64,000 bases of DNA from Gnetum montanum (taxonomy: Eukaryota > Streptophyta > Gnetopsida > Gnetales > Gnetaceae), in assembly GCA_015680685.1 (NCBI GenBank), contig MNCI01004661.1, positions 851,065 through 915,064 on the forward strand. The letters run 5' to 3'. The notes below the pieces were generated by a model, which had not been told where the DNA came from, searched no databases, and saw only the letters and a list, made by a program, of their open reading frames with translations. The first letter of the stretch is position 1; each line of letters opens with the position of its first letter. The position numbers were made by a program, and so were the translations under genes. Positions 1 through 10,698 of this stretch are shown here, piece after piece.

Positions 1-640
1 AAAATAGTAGAGGAGTCTAGAGAACAAAGTAGTGACCAAGAGAGAAGGAAAAAGAAAGAAGCTGAATATGCACATAACAAGGGTAAGGGCAAGGTTTCCA
101 TTATTGAAGAGGCTATGGATTTAGACATAGACAATGATGGTGGATGTCAAATTTTCCAATATGATCATCCTAAGGGATGTTGCCTAGTAGTTTCACATTT
201 GCAAGAGTTTGCAGTGTATGCATTAAACCCACAATTAAACAGATGGCAAACACCCAGAAGGTTACCTTATCCTCAAGGTAACCCAAGGCGGTTCCACCAA
301 CCTTGGACATATTATTCGAGTGGAGATCCACCACAATAAAATAAACAATATCAATAGTGGCAACACCCACAATCATGGGGAATGCCACCACCATATCAAC
401 AATACCCTTACCATCAACCTGACCCATATAGGTATTACATTCAGCAATCAACCTCTCCACATGACTCTACTAGTCACATTGCTCTTCAACCTTACTACCA
501 GGCCCCTGAGTACTATAGAACTTCTTCTTCTTGAGGTGATGTTCCACATACATACTATCCCTCTTATTTGTCTGCATCTCTTACCCCCTTGAATCCATTA
601 CAGCCTACTCCAACTATGTAGGGCAAGCTTCCTACCTAGC
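1..640 (+). pseudogene. gag: Element A gag, C-terminal part
   Basis: Gag forms the virus-like particle that packages element RNA. Only its C-terminal part is inside the window. A lysine-rich stretch is followed (around 130-185) by the zinc-binding-like motif shared by all copies here, C-x2-C-x3-H-P-K-G-C-C, with the second Cys replaced by Phe in this copy (CQIFQYDHPKGCC). Next comes the conserved HLQEFAVYALNP segment and a Gln/Pro/Tyr-rich tail. The tail is broken by stops at 337 (TAA) and later, mostly where relatives have Gln codons. The frame runs on towards the protease without a clean gag stop. Confidence 0.75.
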
Positions 641-743
641 TGTAGTAACATAACGTTACAAGGGTTGTCAATCTTCAACCTTCTATTGGTTCAGACAACT
701 ACACAAGAGACCTTTCTTTAGAACCAACAATCCAACCAAGTCC

Positions 744-1360
744 TTGCAACCACAAGCAGCTAATTATCCAAACACCTCATTATCATTTGAATCTTTGGAG
801 CTTCCTTCAAACCAAGAATCGCACCCAATGCATGTTTTCATGTTAACCCATGCCATCACTAATTGGATTAAAGCTAGCCGTCTTCCTAGGAAATTCTCTA
901 ATCCTGGAAGTCCTCTTATTTATTTGCAAATCACTAGAAATGAGCCTTACAAAGCTCTTTTGGATTTAGGTTCTAATGTTAATTTAATCTCCTAGGAAAT
1001 GTATAAAGCCTAAAACTTACCTCTACTAAGGAAGAGTAACATTCATTTAGAGTTGGTCGACCAGTCCATCACTGTTCCATTGGGACTAGTGGAGGACATT
1101 GTCACTATTATTTATGGATGGTCATATCCAGCCAATTTCCTAGTGATCCAAGTCAACAACTGTATGGGGGACTTCCCAATCATAATGGGAAGAGCATGGA
1201 TGAGTACAATTAATGCATACCTAGGAATATGTGATCTTTCCCTAGAGATATGAAAAGAAAAATGTTTGGGAAGATTGTGAAGAAGAAAGTTCCATGCATC
1301 GCATACAGTGACATAGGGTGCAACTACATGCAAAAGTCCTAGTTTGTATAACACTTAACA
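744..1360 (+). pseudogene. pol: Element A aspartic protease domain
   Basis: Retroviral-type aspartic protease, which would process the Gag-Pol polyprotein. The active-site region reads ALLDLGSNVNLIS at about 951-993. The catalytic D-S/T-G triad has become D-L-G, whereas D and E still show DSG. Downstream is the flap-like conserved segment PLGLVEDIVTIIYGWSYPANFLVI and then FPIIMGRAWMST, the hydrophobic end of the fold. A TAG follows the active site (about 994), and TGA interrupts the frame at 1252. The Ser-to-Leu change fits a TCA-to-TTA transition. Confidence 0.8.
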
Positions 1361-3300
1361 TTGTCTGCATGCAACCAATGTGCACAAGTAACTGACATAC
1401 AAATATTCCTGTATGCAGCAGCCAAAATACAGGAAGACACCCAATGGCTAATAGCTAACCAAGAGAGCAATTCAACTTTATTCATGGAACCAACTAAGAG
1501 CTTGACTTGTGCCTATATCAATAGTATAGATGCATTAGAGCAAGTCCACTACCAACTTCCAGGTACTGACACTAAAAATATCAATTGGGGAAAGTTGAAA
1601 ATCCTTGACAAGTTTAAGCAAGAGCCCCTCGAATTAAATTTTTTGCCCACTAGTATGGAGTATACATTTCTCAAGAATGGAAAACTGGTAATCATTAACG
1701 CTAAGCTCACTCCTCAACAAAAAGAAAGACTGTTGAAGATGGTAAATAAATGGTTGAAAGCCTTTACTTGGTCATATCTCGAATTAACCAAAATAGATCT
1801 TAGGATATGCCAACATAGAATTTACACTAAACCCTCTATGAAGCCTCAATGACAACCACAAAGATGATTGAACCTAAATCTTAAGCAAGTAGTTAAGGAA
1901 GAAATTGAACAACTTCTAAAGGTCGGGTTCATCTACCCCATTGTTGATCGTGAATGGGTTAGTCTATTAGTCATTGTGCCTAAAAAAGATGGTAAATGGA
2001 GGGTTTGTATAGACTTTAGGCTATTAAACATGGAAACATTTAAAGACCATTTCCCATTGCCATTCGTTAACCAAGTTTTAGATACCATTGTAGGACACTG
2101 TTATTATCATTTTTGAATGGTTACAGTCAGTACAATCAAATCCAGATAGCACCAAAAGAATAAGCCAAAACTACATTCACAAGTCCTTGGGGGGCATTTG
2201 CATATAGGCAGATGCCGTTTGGCTTGTGCAATGCTCCAGCAACATTTCAATGTTTGGTTCTCAGTATATTTCAGCAATAAATAGGAAATAGGGTGAAAGT
2301 TTTTATGGATGATTTCTCCACCTATGGAGTGGACTTTGAACAAGCATTGGATTGATTAGAGAAAGTACTGAAACAATGTGTTGAAACTAACCTAAGGCTT
2401 AATTGGCAGAAAAGCCATTTAATGGTCCAAGAGAGCATTGTATTAGGGCATAAGATTTCACAAATAGGGATAGAGGTAGATTCTAAAAAAATTAAATTCA
2501 TCCAAGGAATCACTCATCAACCTAAAACTATTAAAGATGTCCAATCATTCCTTAGACATACTAGCTATTATAGATGCTTCATCGAGAACTTTTCAAAGAT
2601 TGCAAAATCGTTGGTAGAATTAATGAAGAAGGACACACCCTTTGAATGGACCAAGGAATGTGAACTAGCTTTCCAAACCTTGAAGTAGAAACTCATAGAA
2701 ACACCCATTCTACAAGCTCTTGATTGGTCCAAACCATTCCATATAATGATTGATGCATCTAATTTTTCTTTAGGAGTCGTACATACACAATTAGATGATC
2801 AAAAATGTCCCTATTACATTCACTATGCAAGTTGAAGTATTGTTGGTGCACAACTCAACTATACCACAACAGAAAAAGAGTTAATGGCTATGGTGTTTGC
2901 ACTAGAAAAATTTAGGCACTATGTATTAGGCTATAAGGTATTTGTACACACAGATCATAGTGTGACTTAGTTCCTTATGAATAAACCAATGGTGAGTCCC
3001 CGTGTCATATGATGGCTTGTGATATTGCAAGAGTTCAATATCACAATAGTAGATCATAAAGGCACCGAGAATGTTATTGTCGATTATTTATCTCAGTTGC
3101 GATGGGACAATAAAGAGAACGAATACCCAATTTTTTATTGCTTCCCTAATGAACTTCTCTTTGTAGGTGTAATAAATAATCAATCACCCACATATATAAA
3201 TTCATATAGTAGCATTCCTACTTATCTTCTCAAACAAGAAACACCACAAGGGCTAGATGTCAAAAAAAATAATAGTTTCTCCACCAAGTCAAACATTTCA
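1361..3300 (+). pseudogene. pol: Element A reverse transcriptase and RNase H
   Basis: A linker (1361-1850, ending KPSMKPQ) precedes the RT. RT fingers and palm: VPKKDGKWRVCIDFRLLN at about 1978-2031, then FKDHFPLPFVNQVLDTIVG. The catalytic box FMDDFSTYG lies at about 2302-2328 with both Asp intact. IVLGHKIS and the thumb region PKTIKDVQSFLRHTSYYRCF follow. RNase H begins near 2700 with FHIMIDASNFSLGVV, then TTTEKELMAMVFALEKFRHY and HTDH near 2950. The frame is broken by TAG/TGA stops and by a small deletion near 2105 in the LDGYSGYNQI motif. The domains convert element RNA to cDNA. Confidence 0.88.
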
Positions 3301-4510
3301 TGAAAATCAATGGATACCTTTACAAGGTGTGTTCTGATGGCTTGGTCTAATGGTGTGTTCCCGATGTAAATCAATTACGAGTTCTTCAAAACGCTCATGA
3401 GGGCCCTTGTGGGGATCATTATGCAGTGAGATGAATAACCATTAAAATATTTCTTGTAGGATATTATTGGCCTACATTATTTTAGGAAATCCATCATTTT
3501 ATGCAATCTTGTGAATGTTACCAATGTGATGGGAGAATGACTGCTAGAATGGAGGATCCACAATAATGGATTCAACCCTTAGAACCCTTCGACATATGGG
3601 GTATTGATTTTATGGGGTCCATTACACTGATGTCCAATGGAAAAGCATACATTATTATTGTTGTTGAGTATTTCACAAAATGGGCAGAAGTAGCCACCAT
3701 TACCAACTGTACATCATCTACCACTACACAATATGTTCAATAACAAATTGTAAATAGGTTTGGCATGCCTCATGCACTTATTTTCGAAAGTTGATGCAAT
3801 GCTTAGGAGTTGAGGATAAACTGACTACACCATATCATCCTCAAGAAAATGGTTAAGCTGAAGCCACCAATAGGGAAATCACAAAAATCTTGACACAAAC
3901 TATTAGCAAATATAGGCAAGACTAGAGCACCAAACTGAACAATGCTCTTTGGGCCTATCGCTCCACATGGAAACTCCCTATAGGCTATTCTCCCTATGAG
4001 TTGGTGTATGGTAAACTTTCAACACTTTCTATCCAAGCTGAGCTCCATATACTATCTACAACATGTGACCTTAACCTTAACCTTAGTCTAGTGTAGAAAG
4101 AACAATTAATGAATCTTAACTTACTAAATGAAAGCTGATCAGTCACCTTTTCATCTAACAAACTACACAAGGCCTTCAACAAACAATGTCATGACCTAAG
4201 AATTAGAAAAGTCAAATACCAACAAGGAGATAGGGTTCTTTATTGGAATCCCGCACATGTGCCAGAACGAACTAAATTTCAAACGATGTGGGAAGGACCT
4301 TATATCATTCATGAAACTTTTCCTTCAAGGGCCATGATGATCTATAAAATTGAAAGTCCAGATAAAAAATTATTAGTCAACATCCAACAAACCAAACCTT
4401 TCCATGAGTCCAAAATGGCCAATACTAATACTACCTCTATTGATGAACAACCTTACTCATTATTCCGAGTCTCCTCCTTTCAACTCAATCATGGGGGAGA
4501 TGGTCACTAA
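3300..4510 (+). pseudogene. pol: Element A integrase, C-terminal end of pol
   Basis: The zinc-binding N-terminus is visible as NAHEGPCGDHYA (paired His) and CECYQCD (C-x2-C) at about 3390-3530. The catalytic core starts with DIWGIDFMG near 3590, with the first Asp intact. Compared with element E, about 27 bp around the second catalytic Asp (near 3785) is deleted and the frame shifts. A third open segment, 4259-4510, matches the C-terminal domain (KFQTMWEGPYIIHETFPS) and ends at the polypurine tract. No chromodomain is seen. It is inactive. Confidence 0.85.
4487..4507 (+). other. Internal polypurine tract-like motif after pol (A)
   Basis: TCATGGGGGAGATGG overlaps the last pol codons. The same motif follows pol in C, D, E and H. 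Its core is the same as the 3' polypurine tract next to the LTRs, so it could act as an additional plus-strand primer; that role is inferred. Confidence 0.5.
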
Positions 4511-5829
4511 TGCTAATCATTCTAAGCCCTCAGTTTCTTTTGTCTTTTTTATTTTAAACATTTTTTTTACATATTTTTCATATTTACTTATTTTTGTTTT
4601 ACAACATCATTAACATTTTTACTATTTCTTTCTCTATTACATTTTGTTTGATTTACTCTCACTTGTCATATAATAAGTACTCATGATGGTGGGTTGGACT
4701 ATAATGGTGTTGATTGCTAATGTTTGGTTTTTACTTTTGACTTTTAATGTTGATGCTAAGATATTGTTTCTTTTGATAAAACAAGTAATAAGTCCACATC
4801 ATCCATTCATCCATTCAACTCTATGGTCTCCCTTTGTTTTGGAAATGTACTGTCCCTTTTTCTAAGCAAACCTATTAATGAATAGGTGGCTTGGTATTCT
4901 TCAAACCAAGGAAGGATTCAAATGGATTGAAAAGGATGTGACCTCAAGGGGATTCAATGCATTTGTGCTAGCTATTCTCTTGGGTACTTGGATGTTTTTT
5001 ATAGGTTTTTTGCCATTCCATTGTCAACTAATATAAGGAAGTTGAATGAATCAAATAAGTCTTTGCATGGTGTGGCTCTCACATGAAAAAAACTTGTGGG
5101 AATTCAAAGCACACCTCTTTGACATAATAAAGGAACATGGGCTATAAGCACTGGTTATGGAACTGGAAAGACATGTTACCCATGCTTGAAGGTTCCCTCT
5201 AACTAAGGCCCTTTCTCACTTCATGCTTCTTTATTCTTCTCTTGTTGGAATGGTGGTTGCTTTGTAGAAGCATTCTTGCTACTTCAGGAGGATGGGTTGG
5301 TCAAGTGTGTTGATGCAAGGTCACTAGATATGGTTAGTTTTAATCTAGATTTGGACTGAATTTTATTAAGTCACCTTAACCACATAATATACAAGGGACT
5401 TAACACAACCTTCATTTTGGGATTCCATTCCATTCTCTCTTCTCTTTCCATATTGCTTCTCATATTTTACCTCATTGTCGATTTTATGATTAGTCTATAT
5501 CTTGGTCAATGCATTGTTATTCTTTGGTAAATTCTTGTGAGTGAGTTCTTAACTATTGTTTCCATATTTCATTCCTAGAGCCTATGGACTCTTTGGTTTG
5601 TGGGTTTGTCAGGGCATAAAGGGCATGAGCTTGCTTTGGGGAGGACCCATTGGCATTCCTTTTTGGTGCAATTGTTAAGTTCTTTTTTCTTAAACATTTC
5701 TTGAAATTAAATATTTCTCATTTCACCCCATCCATGATATCCATTTTTGTTTTTTGTTTTATTGGCTTCACCATTATTATTTCTCTAATCTTCCTTGTTC
5801 TTTTGTTTTCCATCCTATTGCTACCAGAG
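4511..5829 (+). other. Element A post-pol noncoding region
   Basis: No long coding frame. It starts with a T-rich stretch (about 4540-4650, TTTT/TTTTA blocks with few purines) found at the same place in C, D, E and H. Near 5065-5127 is a conserved block containing catggtgtggctc and attcaaagcacacctctt, also shared by all five. A pyrimidine-rich region (5690-5820) leads to the splice-donor-like site at 5829/5830. Unlike C, E and H, it has no TATA box with U3-like palindromes before the donor. Confidence 0.55.
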
Positions 5830-6038
5830 GTTCGCTCTTCGTTGTGGGGGCCTATCCTAAATTTTTCCATTCCATTACTTATCTTACCCCTACACCTTTG
5901 GTAGTTATCAATTATAAACCTCTAACCCAATATTTGCCATTCCCATAACCTAGCCAATGTGCTTCATATCGAGGAAAGGTATCAACTACGTTATAGCTTA
6001 TCTATCCTTGCTAATTCATGACTATGTTGTATGTGCAG
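5830..6038 (+). other. Intron-like segment before the short 3' ORF (A)
   Basis: The donor reads ACCAGAG|GTTCGC and the acceptor GTATGTGCAG|ATGGC. A G-run (gttgtggggg, 5841-5850) lies just inside. Donor, G-run and acceptor occupy the same positions in D (231 bp apart) and E (226 bp), and are recognisable in C and H. Splicing itself is inferred. Confidence 0.5.
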
Positions 6039-6362
6039 ATGGCAATCACATGAACAATGGACTGGGATAGGAGGGAGCAATCAAGATGGAGTAGAGCAAG
6101 AGCATTTATGCAAGGAACAAACTTGGTCATGTGGCCATGGATGAACAATGGTGTGCACATTTTCGATGTCAACAACAATGCACCTCATTTTTCTTTTCTC
6201 TCTCTCTCTTTAAGCTGTCAAATGAGGGTCTGGATGTCATCTATGTATAGTGTTCACCACAATGGTTATGAACACCAATGCTATAATACATTTGTCGATC
6301 CATTCACCAGGAACTTTAAGTCTATCATTCCATGTCACCGTCAATTGTCATTCAGTCAATAA
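6039..6362 (+). pseudogene. Short 3' ORF of the A/D subfamily
   Basis: A roughly 100-codon frame starts at the ATG directly after the acceptor-like CAG. It aligns codon by codon with the ORF at the same place in element D: shared W-S, then A-F-M-Q-G versus A-A-M-Q-G, then a serine-rich hydrophobic stretch. Codon 5 is TGA in this copy, so it is broken unless translation starts at the second ATG (6057). No known domain is recognised. It occupies the slot that holds ORF3 in C, E and H. It could instead be untranslated RNA; the alignment with D is the main support for coding. Confidence 0.45.
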
Positions 6363-6426
6363 TCCCATACCTTTCCACTATTTTGTAAGGAAATTGAGGA
6401 TGAGTTTTTATTCAGTCATGAAGGTA

Positions 6427-7288
6427 TGATGAGTCTCGATATTGGACCCTTGATATCAGGCCCTCAATATCAGACCCTCGATAATGGATACAGGATATCG
6501 GAGATGCCAAAGTGATATTAGACATGTGATGTCAGAACCTGTCTCATTGGCTATAAATAGGAGACAGAGGCACTTGGTTTGGCATTATTTTTTTAGTCCT
6601 TTAGCCAGACTCTTGTAGTTTTTTCCTTCCAGTGTTAGAATTATTTCTAAGTGCTCATAGTAGAAGTCATAAAGTGAGTGGATCTTTATTCGAGCATTGT
6701 GTGCCTAAGCACACCTTGTGTCTGAAAATAAAGACAAACATTTTCATAAACCTTGCAACATTCAGAATAGCTTAATTATTGCATTTAATGTTATTTACTA
6801 TTATTTGATGCTTTCATTAGTTAATCAATGTTATTTCTATTGAACTGTTAATTATCAACGAATTAGAACACTCAGGATAACCACTTCGAGCATACATGGA
6901 ACACTTGGTAACCCAGTAATGAGTAGTGTTTGGTAATCTCAGTAGTGTTACACTCATTCAAGATGTGTTGAGAGAGTGGGAATGGATGTTGGTGTTAGGA
7001 TTTGATTCACATTAGAGTTGCAAAACCCACTAGTTAACTAAGTCTTTTCATTGCACACACTTAGGAGACCAAGATAGAAAATAGAAAAGAAAAACATAAA
7101 AATCATACACCTCAAGTTTACTTAACCATACAATTGTGCCTTACAAGTAAGCTTGGGAAGACAATGACTGCATAACTCATCCTTGTTCTATGTAGGTGCA
7201 TAAGCACTTAATCCTTGGAGTTCGAACGGATTGCATGTGAATGCTCGTATTTGTATGGTTGGGCATAGGGGTACCTCACTGATCATCA
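6427..7288 (+). repeat. 3' LTR of element A
   Basis: Begins TGATGAG and ends GATCATCA. It is preceded by a degraded polypurine tract (gaaggta) and followed by non-element DNA. U3 (6427 to about 6580) carries repeated GATAT motifs (gatattgg, gatatcag, aatatcag, gatatcgg). The TATA box tataaata is at 6552-6559 and a polyadenylation signal AATAAA at 6727-6732. The U5 end shares atggttgggcatagggg with the other LTRs in the window. Length is 862 bp. Confidence 0.9.
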
Positions 7289-8493
7289 ATCCTAAAGTTA
7301 GGTAAACTTCCCAATGGTCATTTTCCTATAACCTTTCTTTATTTTCAATGTTGCACTACTATAAAAATTATCTTTTCATGTTTTTCTCCAATATCATGAA
7401 GATGAAAATCATTTAATTATTTGATTTATTCGAACCATAAATTTTTATGATATAAATGTGATGATAAATATATTAGAAAATAATCAAGTATAACTTTTTC
7501 TTCCCTAACTTCCTTGAAGTTAAAACATGCTACCTACAAACTTAGTTTATTAAAGTTTTATAGCAAATACTATACAAGAACTTAATGTCGATGGATACTC
7601 TTTTTAAAAACTTTACCTCAACCATTATTTTATATATTAGCAAGTTCCTAGAACAAGCTAATGTGACTTGGAATTATTTAAAAATAAACATATAAAATTT
7701 GACATGAAATTGCAACAAGAGTTTTGCAATTTTCATCATACATGAATACATAAAATATCATCATCATCATCTTAGCCTAATAAGATGATGATAATCTTCG
7801 CCTTTTGTCAAAGAAGATAGTGTTCATTAGAAGCAGTTAAAATAATTTGGTGTAAAATTAAACTATAGCATTTCTATAATCATTATTATTTCCTTTATCC
7901 AAACATTATTCTCAAATCTCAAATAATATGAAATCTACATGGTCAAGTATTCTTTTAAAGACTTGCTTGACTAAATTTAATTACTTCTATAGTGTTGAGG
8001 TATGAATTTATTAAATAGATAAGTATGCTAAAAAGAACATTCTTTCTTATATTTGACTCTATCCAAAACTTTTGATATTAATTTTTTTATTATGATCATA
8101 TTTAAATCAAAAGTATTAAACAAATGCTACTAGATATTTGTGTATTAAAAAAAGCTTTATTTTCCTTATGATCTTATTGAGTTAGCTTTTTTGTCTATAA
8201 AATTTTTGAAAATATGCAAGGCCACAACTGATTTAAATTAAAATTTTCAAGACTACATAGAAAGCCTTTGTGACATTATTTTAAGTATAATTTATCCAAT
8301 ATGGTATTTACCATTAATATTAAGAAATACCTTCAATTCTTTTGGTAGATAGTAATTGAAAAATTATATCCAATATTAGGACACCTTAAAAGTCAACTTA
8401 AACTTGCAAATTTCTTTTATGGAAAACCATTATTTTCAAAGGTAAGGGTTTTAGTGACAAGGGTTTCAACATTGATCTAAGGTAGTAAGAGAT
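7289..8493. other. AT-rich DNA, nothing recognised
   Basis: Strongly AT-rich flank of element A with short homopolymer runs and no open frame of note. I see no terminal repeats, domain motifs or RNA gene. It precedes the LINE-like ORF1 remnant and may be its untranslated part or older decayed repeat. Confidence 0.4.
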
Positions 8494-9500
8494 TTGGCAT
8501 TGACATTATGTACAATGCCACCAAATTCAATAGGTGATCATTTAAGTAGAACTACTACTTCTTTATCTTTCTACGAATTACTTGATGATTTATATGAATC
8601 TATTACTCAGGAAAATTCTAGGAAACATGTTTTCGTACAAATTATAGGTTATTTACCTTGTACTTTAAGTTTTCTAAATCATTTAAATTTGGTTTGGAAA
8701 TATCGAGCTTTGGATGTTGTCCATGCTTATTATTTGCCAAAATCATTTTTGTTGGTAGAATTTATTGATTTGATGATGGTTTAAGGCCCTTGATATTGGT
8801 ATTTTCAATAATCATCATGATTTATTAATTATTCAAAAGTGGACTTCTTTTAATTTAACATCTCTTGAATTTTAAAAGATTCATTTTTTTTTTGAATTGT
8901 CAAATCTTTCATTACTTTGTAAAAATGTTAAAAGAGTTATTGCCTATTGTATTAGGCCGATCAACCATTTTGAAAACCTTGTTGCAGCTAGTCGTTTTCA
9001 CAAAATTTGATATATAATTGAAGTGGATTTTCATTTTCTTAAAAGAGAAATTCTTCTACGTGCTAACAAAATTTATTATACATAATAGATTATTTATTAA
9101 AATCTTCCAAAGTCATGTTATTATTGTCATTGAGAGGGTCACATGTTTTATTCATATCCTTTTATGCTATGAAAAAGGTAATGCAAGTATGTCAATAATA
9201 ATCTATTATAAATGCTACTAAGGTTTCTTTTGCAAAGGTTATAGATCCTAGGAAGGTTTTTTCTACAAATTTTGCAAATCCTAGAATGATTTCTTCTATT
9301 GATGTTTTAACAATAAGCCCACCTCTTTATTTTACTATTATTTAATAGAATGAATCTTCAAGGAAGGTTTTAAGGAAATCAATTTTAAAAAATTATTCAA
9401 TAATTAAGGAAAAACAAATATATGTACCATGGGTTTCATAGAATCCTATTGTTGATTTAGATAGTTTTCAATTAGTTCTACATAATAAAAAAACATTGAG
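8494..9500 (+). pseudogene. Decayed LINE-type ORF1 (DUF4283 plus zinc knuckle)
   Basis: Translations in shifting frames give the DUF4283 pattern of plant L1-type ORF1 proteins. First a lead-in IIGYLPCTLSFLNHLNLVWK and a hydrophobic strand SFLLVEF (8494-8784). Then a segment like ALDIGIFNNHHDLLIIQKW (about 8785-8850), ending with RYIIEVDFHF near 9010-9040. At 9116-9160 a CCHC knuckle is readable (CYYCH, EGHMFY) with an in-frame TGA and the last Cys changed to Tyr. DUF4283 proteins bind nucleic acid and accompany LINE endonuclease/RT ORFs. No such ORF2 is visible, possibly because element C is inserted downstream at 9633. Recognition is by pattern only. Confidence 0.45.
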
Positions 9501-9632
9501 GAAGTTTCTATATTAGCTATTACGTATCAAATCTTCAAGATGAACAATATATTCAAGATATTTTAATTGCTAATAATTTATTTACATTAATTGGTCTAGA
9601 CATGGAGATAATATCTTTTAATAAGTAATAAG

Positions 9633-10472
9633 TGATGAGTAGACCCTACGCCCAACCATTCTAATCACTAAGCGTTCACTCACAATTTAGTAAAATTTTG
9701 TGGCCTTATAGAATTCTAAGGATGCTAGTCTTCAGGAAGTGAAACTAACCATTACAATCATTGTCTTCCCAATTACACTTGTAAACTGCAAAAGTATGGT
9801 TAAGTGCAATTGAGGCATATGATTTTTATCATTTTTATGTTTTGTGTTTTAAATCACCTAAGGATAAAGAATAATGAATAAAAATAAAATAATTAAATTA
9901 TTAATTTAGTCTCACTAGATACACCTAACTAATCCTAACATAAGCATTTGTTCCCACTTGCCGTACATATCCTAAACATGTTTAACGCTACTGGGTTATC
10001 AAACATTAAGCATTACTAAGATTACCAAGTGACAAGTGTATGCTCAAAGTGGTTGTACATGTGTGATTAATTAATCACTATTTAATCTAGCTTAATTTAG
10101 CTTAATTACTTAAATAATTAAAGGAAATTGCATAAACCATCAAATGCATAAATAAGTAATTAATGTATTTCAAAGTGCTACAAGGTTTATTAGAAAGCTT
10201 GTCTTTATTATCGCACACACTACCATGCTCAAGTACAACAATGATTGAATAAAGATCCATACACTCTTTGACTCCTAATATAGGCACTTAGAAAAATATT
10301 TTAACTTTCAAATGACAAAACTACAAGAGCTCTACTAAAAATATGATAAAATATGCCATAAACATGGTTGGTAAGCACATATTTATAGGCAAAAATAGAA
10401 ACTACATCAATGAGACCATGTTAATGCATCAAATTCTACATCGATGGGATCATGTCAAAATGTGACTCATTG
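9633..10472 (-). repeat. 3' LTR of element C
   Basis: On the minus strand it starts CAATGAG (the usual TGATGAG with its first two bases changed) after the tract aatcaaggggg and ends in TCATCA (9633-9638). The TATA box is near 10375-10383. U3 contains catcgatg and tcattgatgtag motifs. Length is 840 bp. Confidence 0.88.
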
Positions 10473-10486
10473 TACCCCCTTGATTG
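10473..10486 (-). other. 3' polypurine tract of element C
   Basis: The minus strand reads aatcaagggggta immediately before the 3' LTR. This is the expected primer position for plus-strand DNA synthesis and matches the tract of D (catgggggta) and E (cgtgggggta). Confidence 0.75.
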
Positions 10487-10698
10487 AATGAAAAATCATC
10501 CTGAAGTGAACAAAAGGAGGAACAAGTTTCATACAAAATTTTGGGAAGGTCTGGGATTATTGACTAACTACTGATATACACAAACATTAAGTGCCCAAGT
10601 ATCATTAGAAAATTTTGGTGTTTAGGACAAAAAAATTAAACACCAGGATAAAAATGACAAATAAAATTCCTCTGATAGTGTGAAGATAAGGAAGAAGT

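Larger units (their letters stand above)
1..7288 (+). mobile_element. Element A: Athila-like Ty3/gypsy retrotransposon, 3' part
   Basis: The left end lies outside the window. In order: end of gag, protease, reverse transcriptase, RNase H, integrase, a post-pol region, a short spliced-type ORF, and a 3' LTR ending TCATCA at 7288. The order protease-RT-RNase H-integrase is that of Ty3/gypsy elements. The FMDDFS catalytic box and the long post-pol region recall the Athila clade. Many in-frame stops and several indels make it a relic. It belongs to the same family as C, D, E, G and H here, and its post-pol module matches D (short ORF) rather than C/E/H (ORF3). Confidence 0.9.

Noticed and set aside
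5860-5915. Internal TATA box in element A (attataaacc)
   Set aside because: It lies inside the intron-like segment, after the donor, and lacks the U3-like palindromes that mark C, E and H.
8494-8784. 96-codon frame as a small host gene
   Set aside because: It is better explained as the first part of the decayed LINE ORF1, since the homology continues past its stop in other frames.
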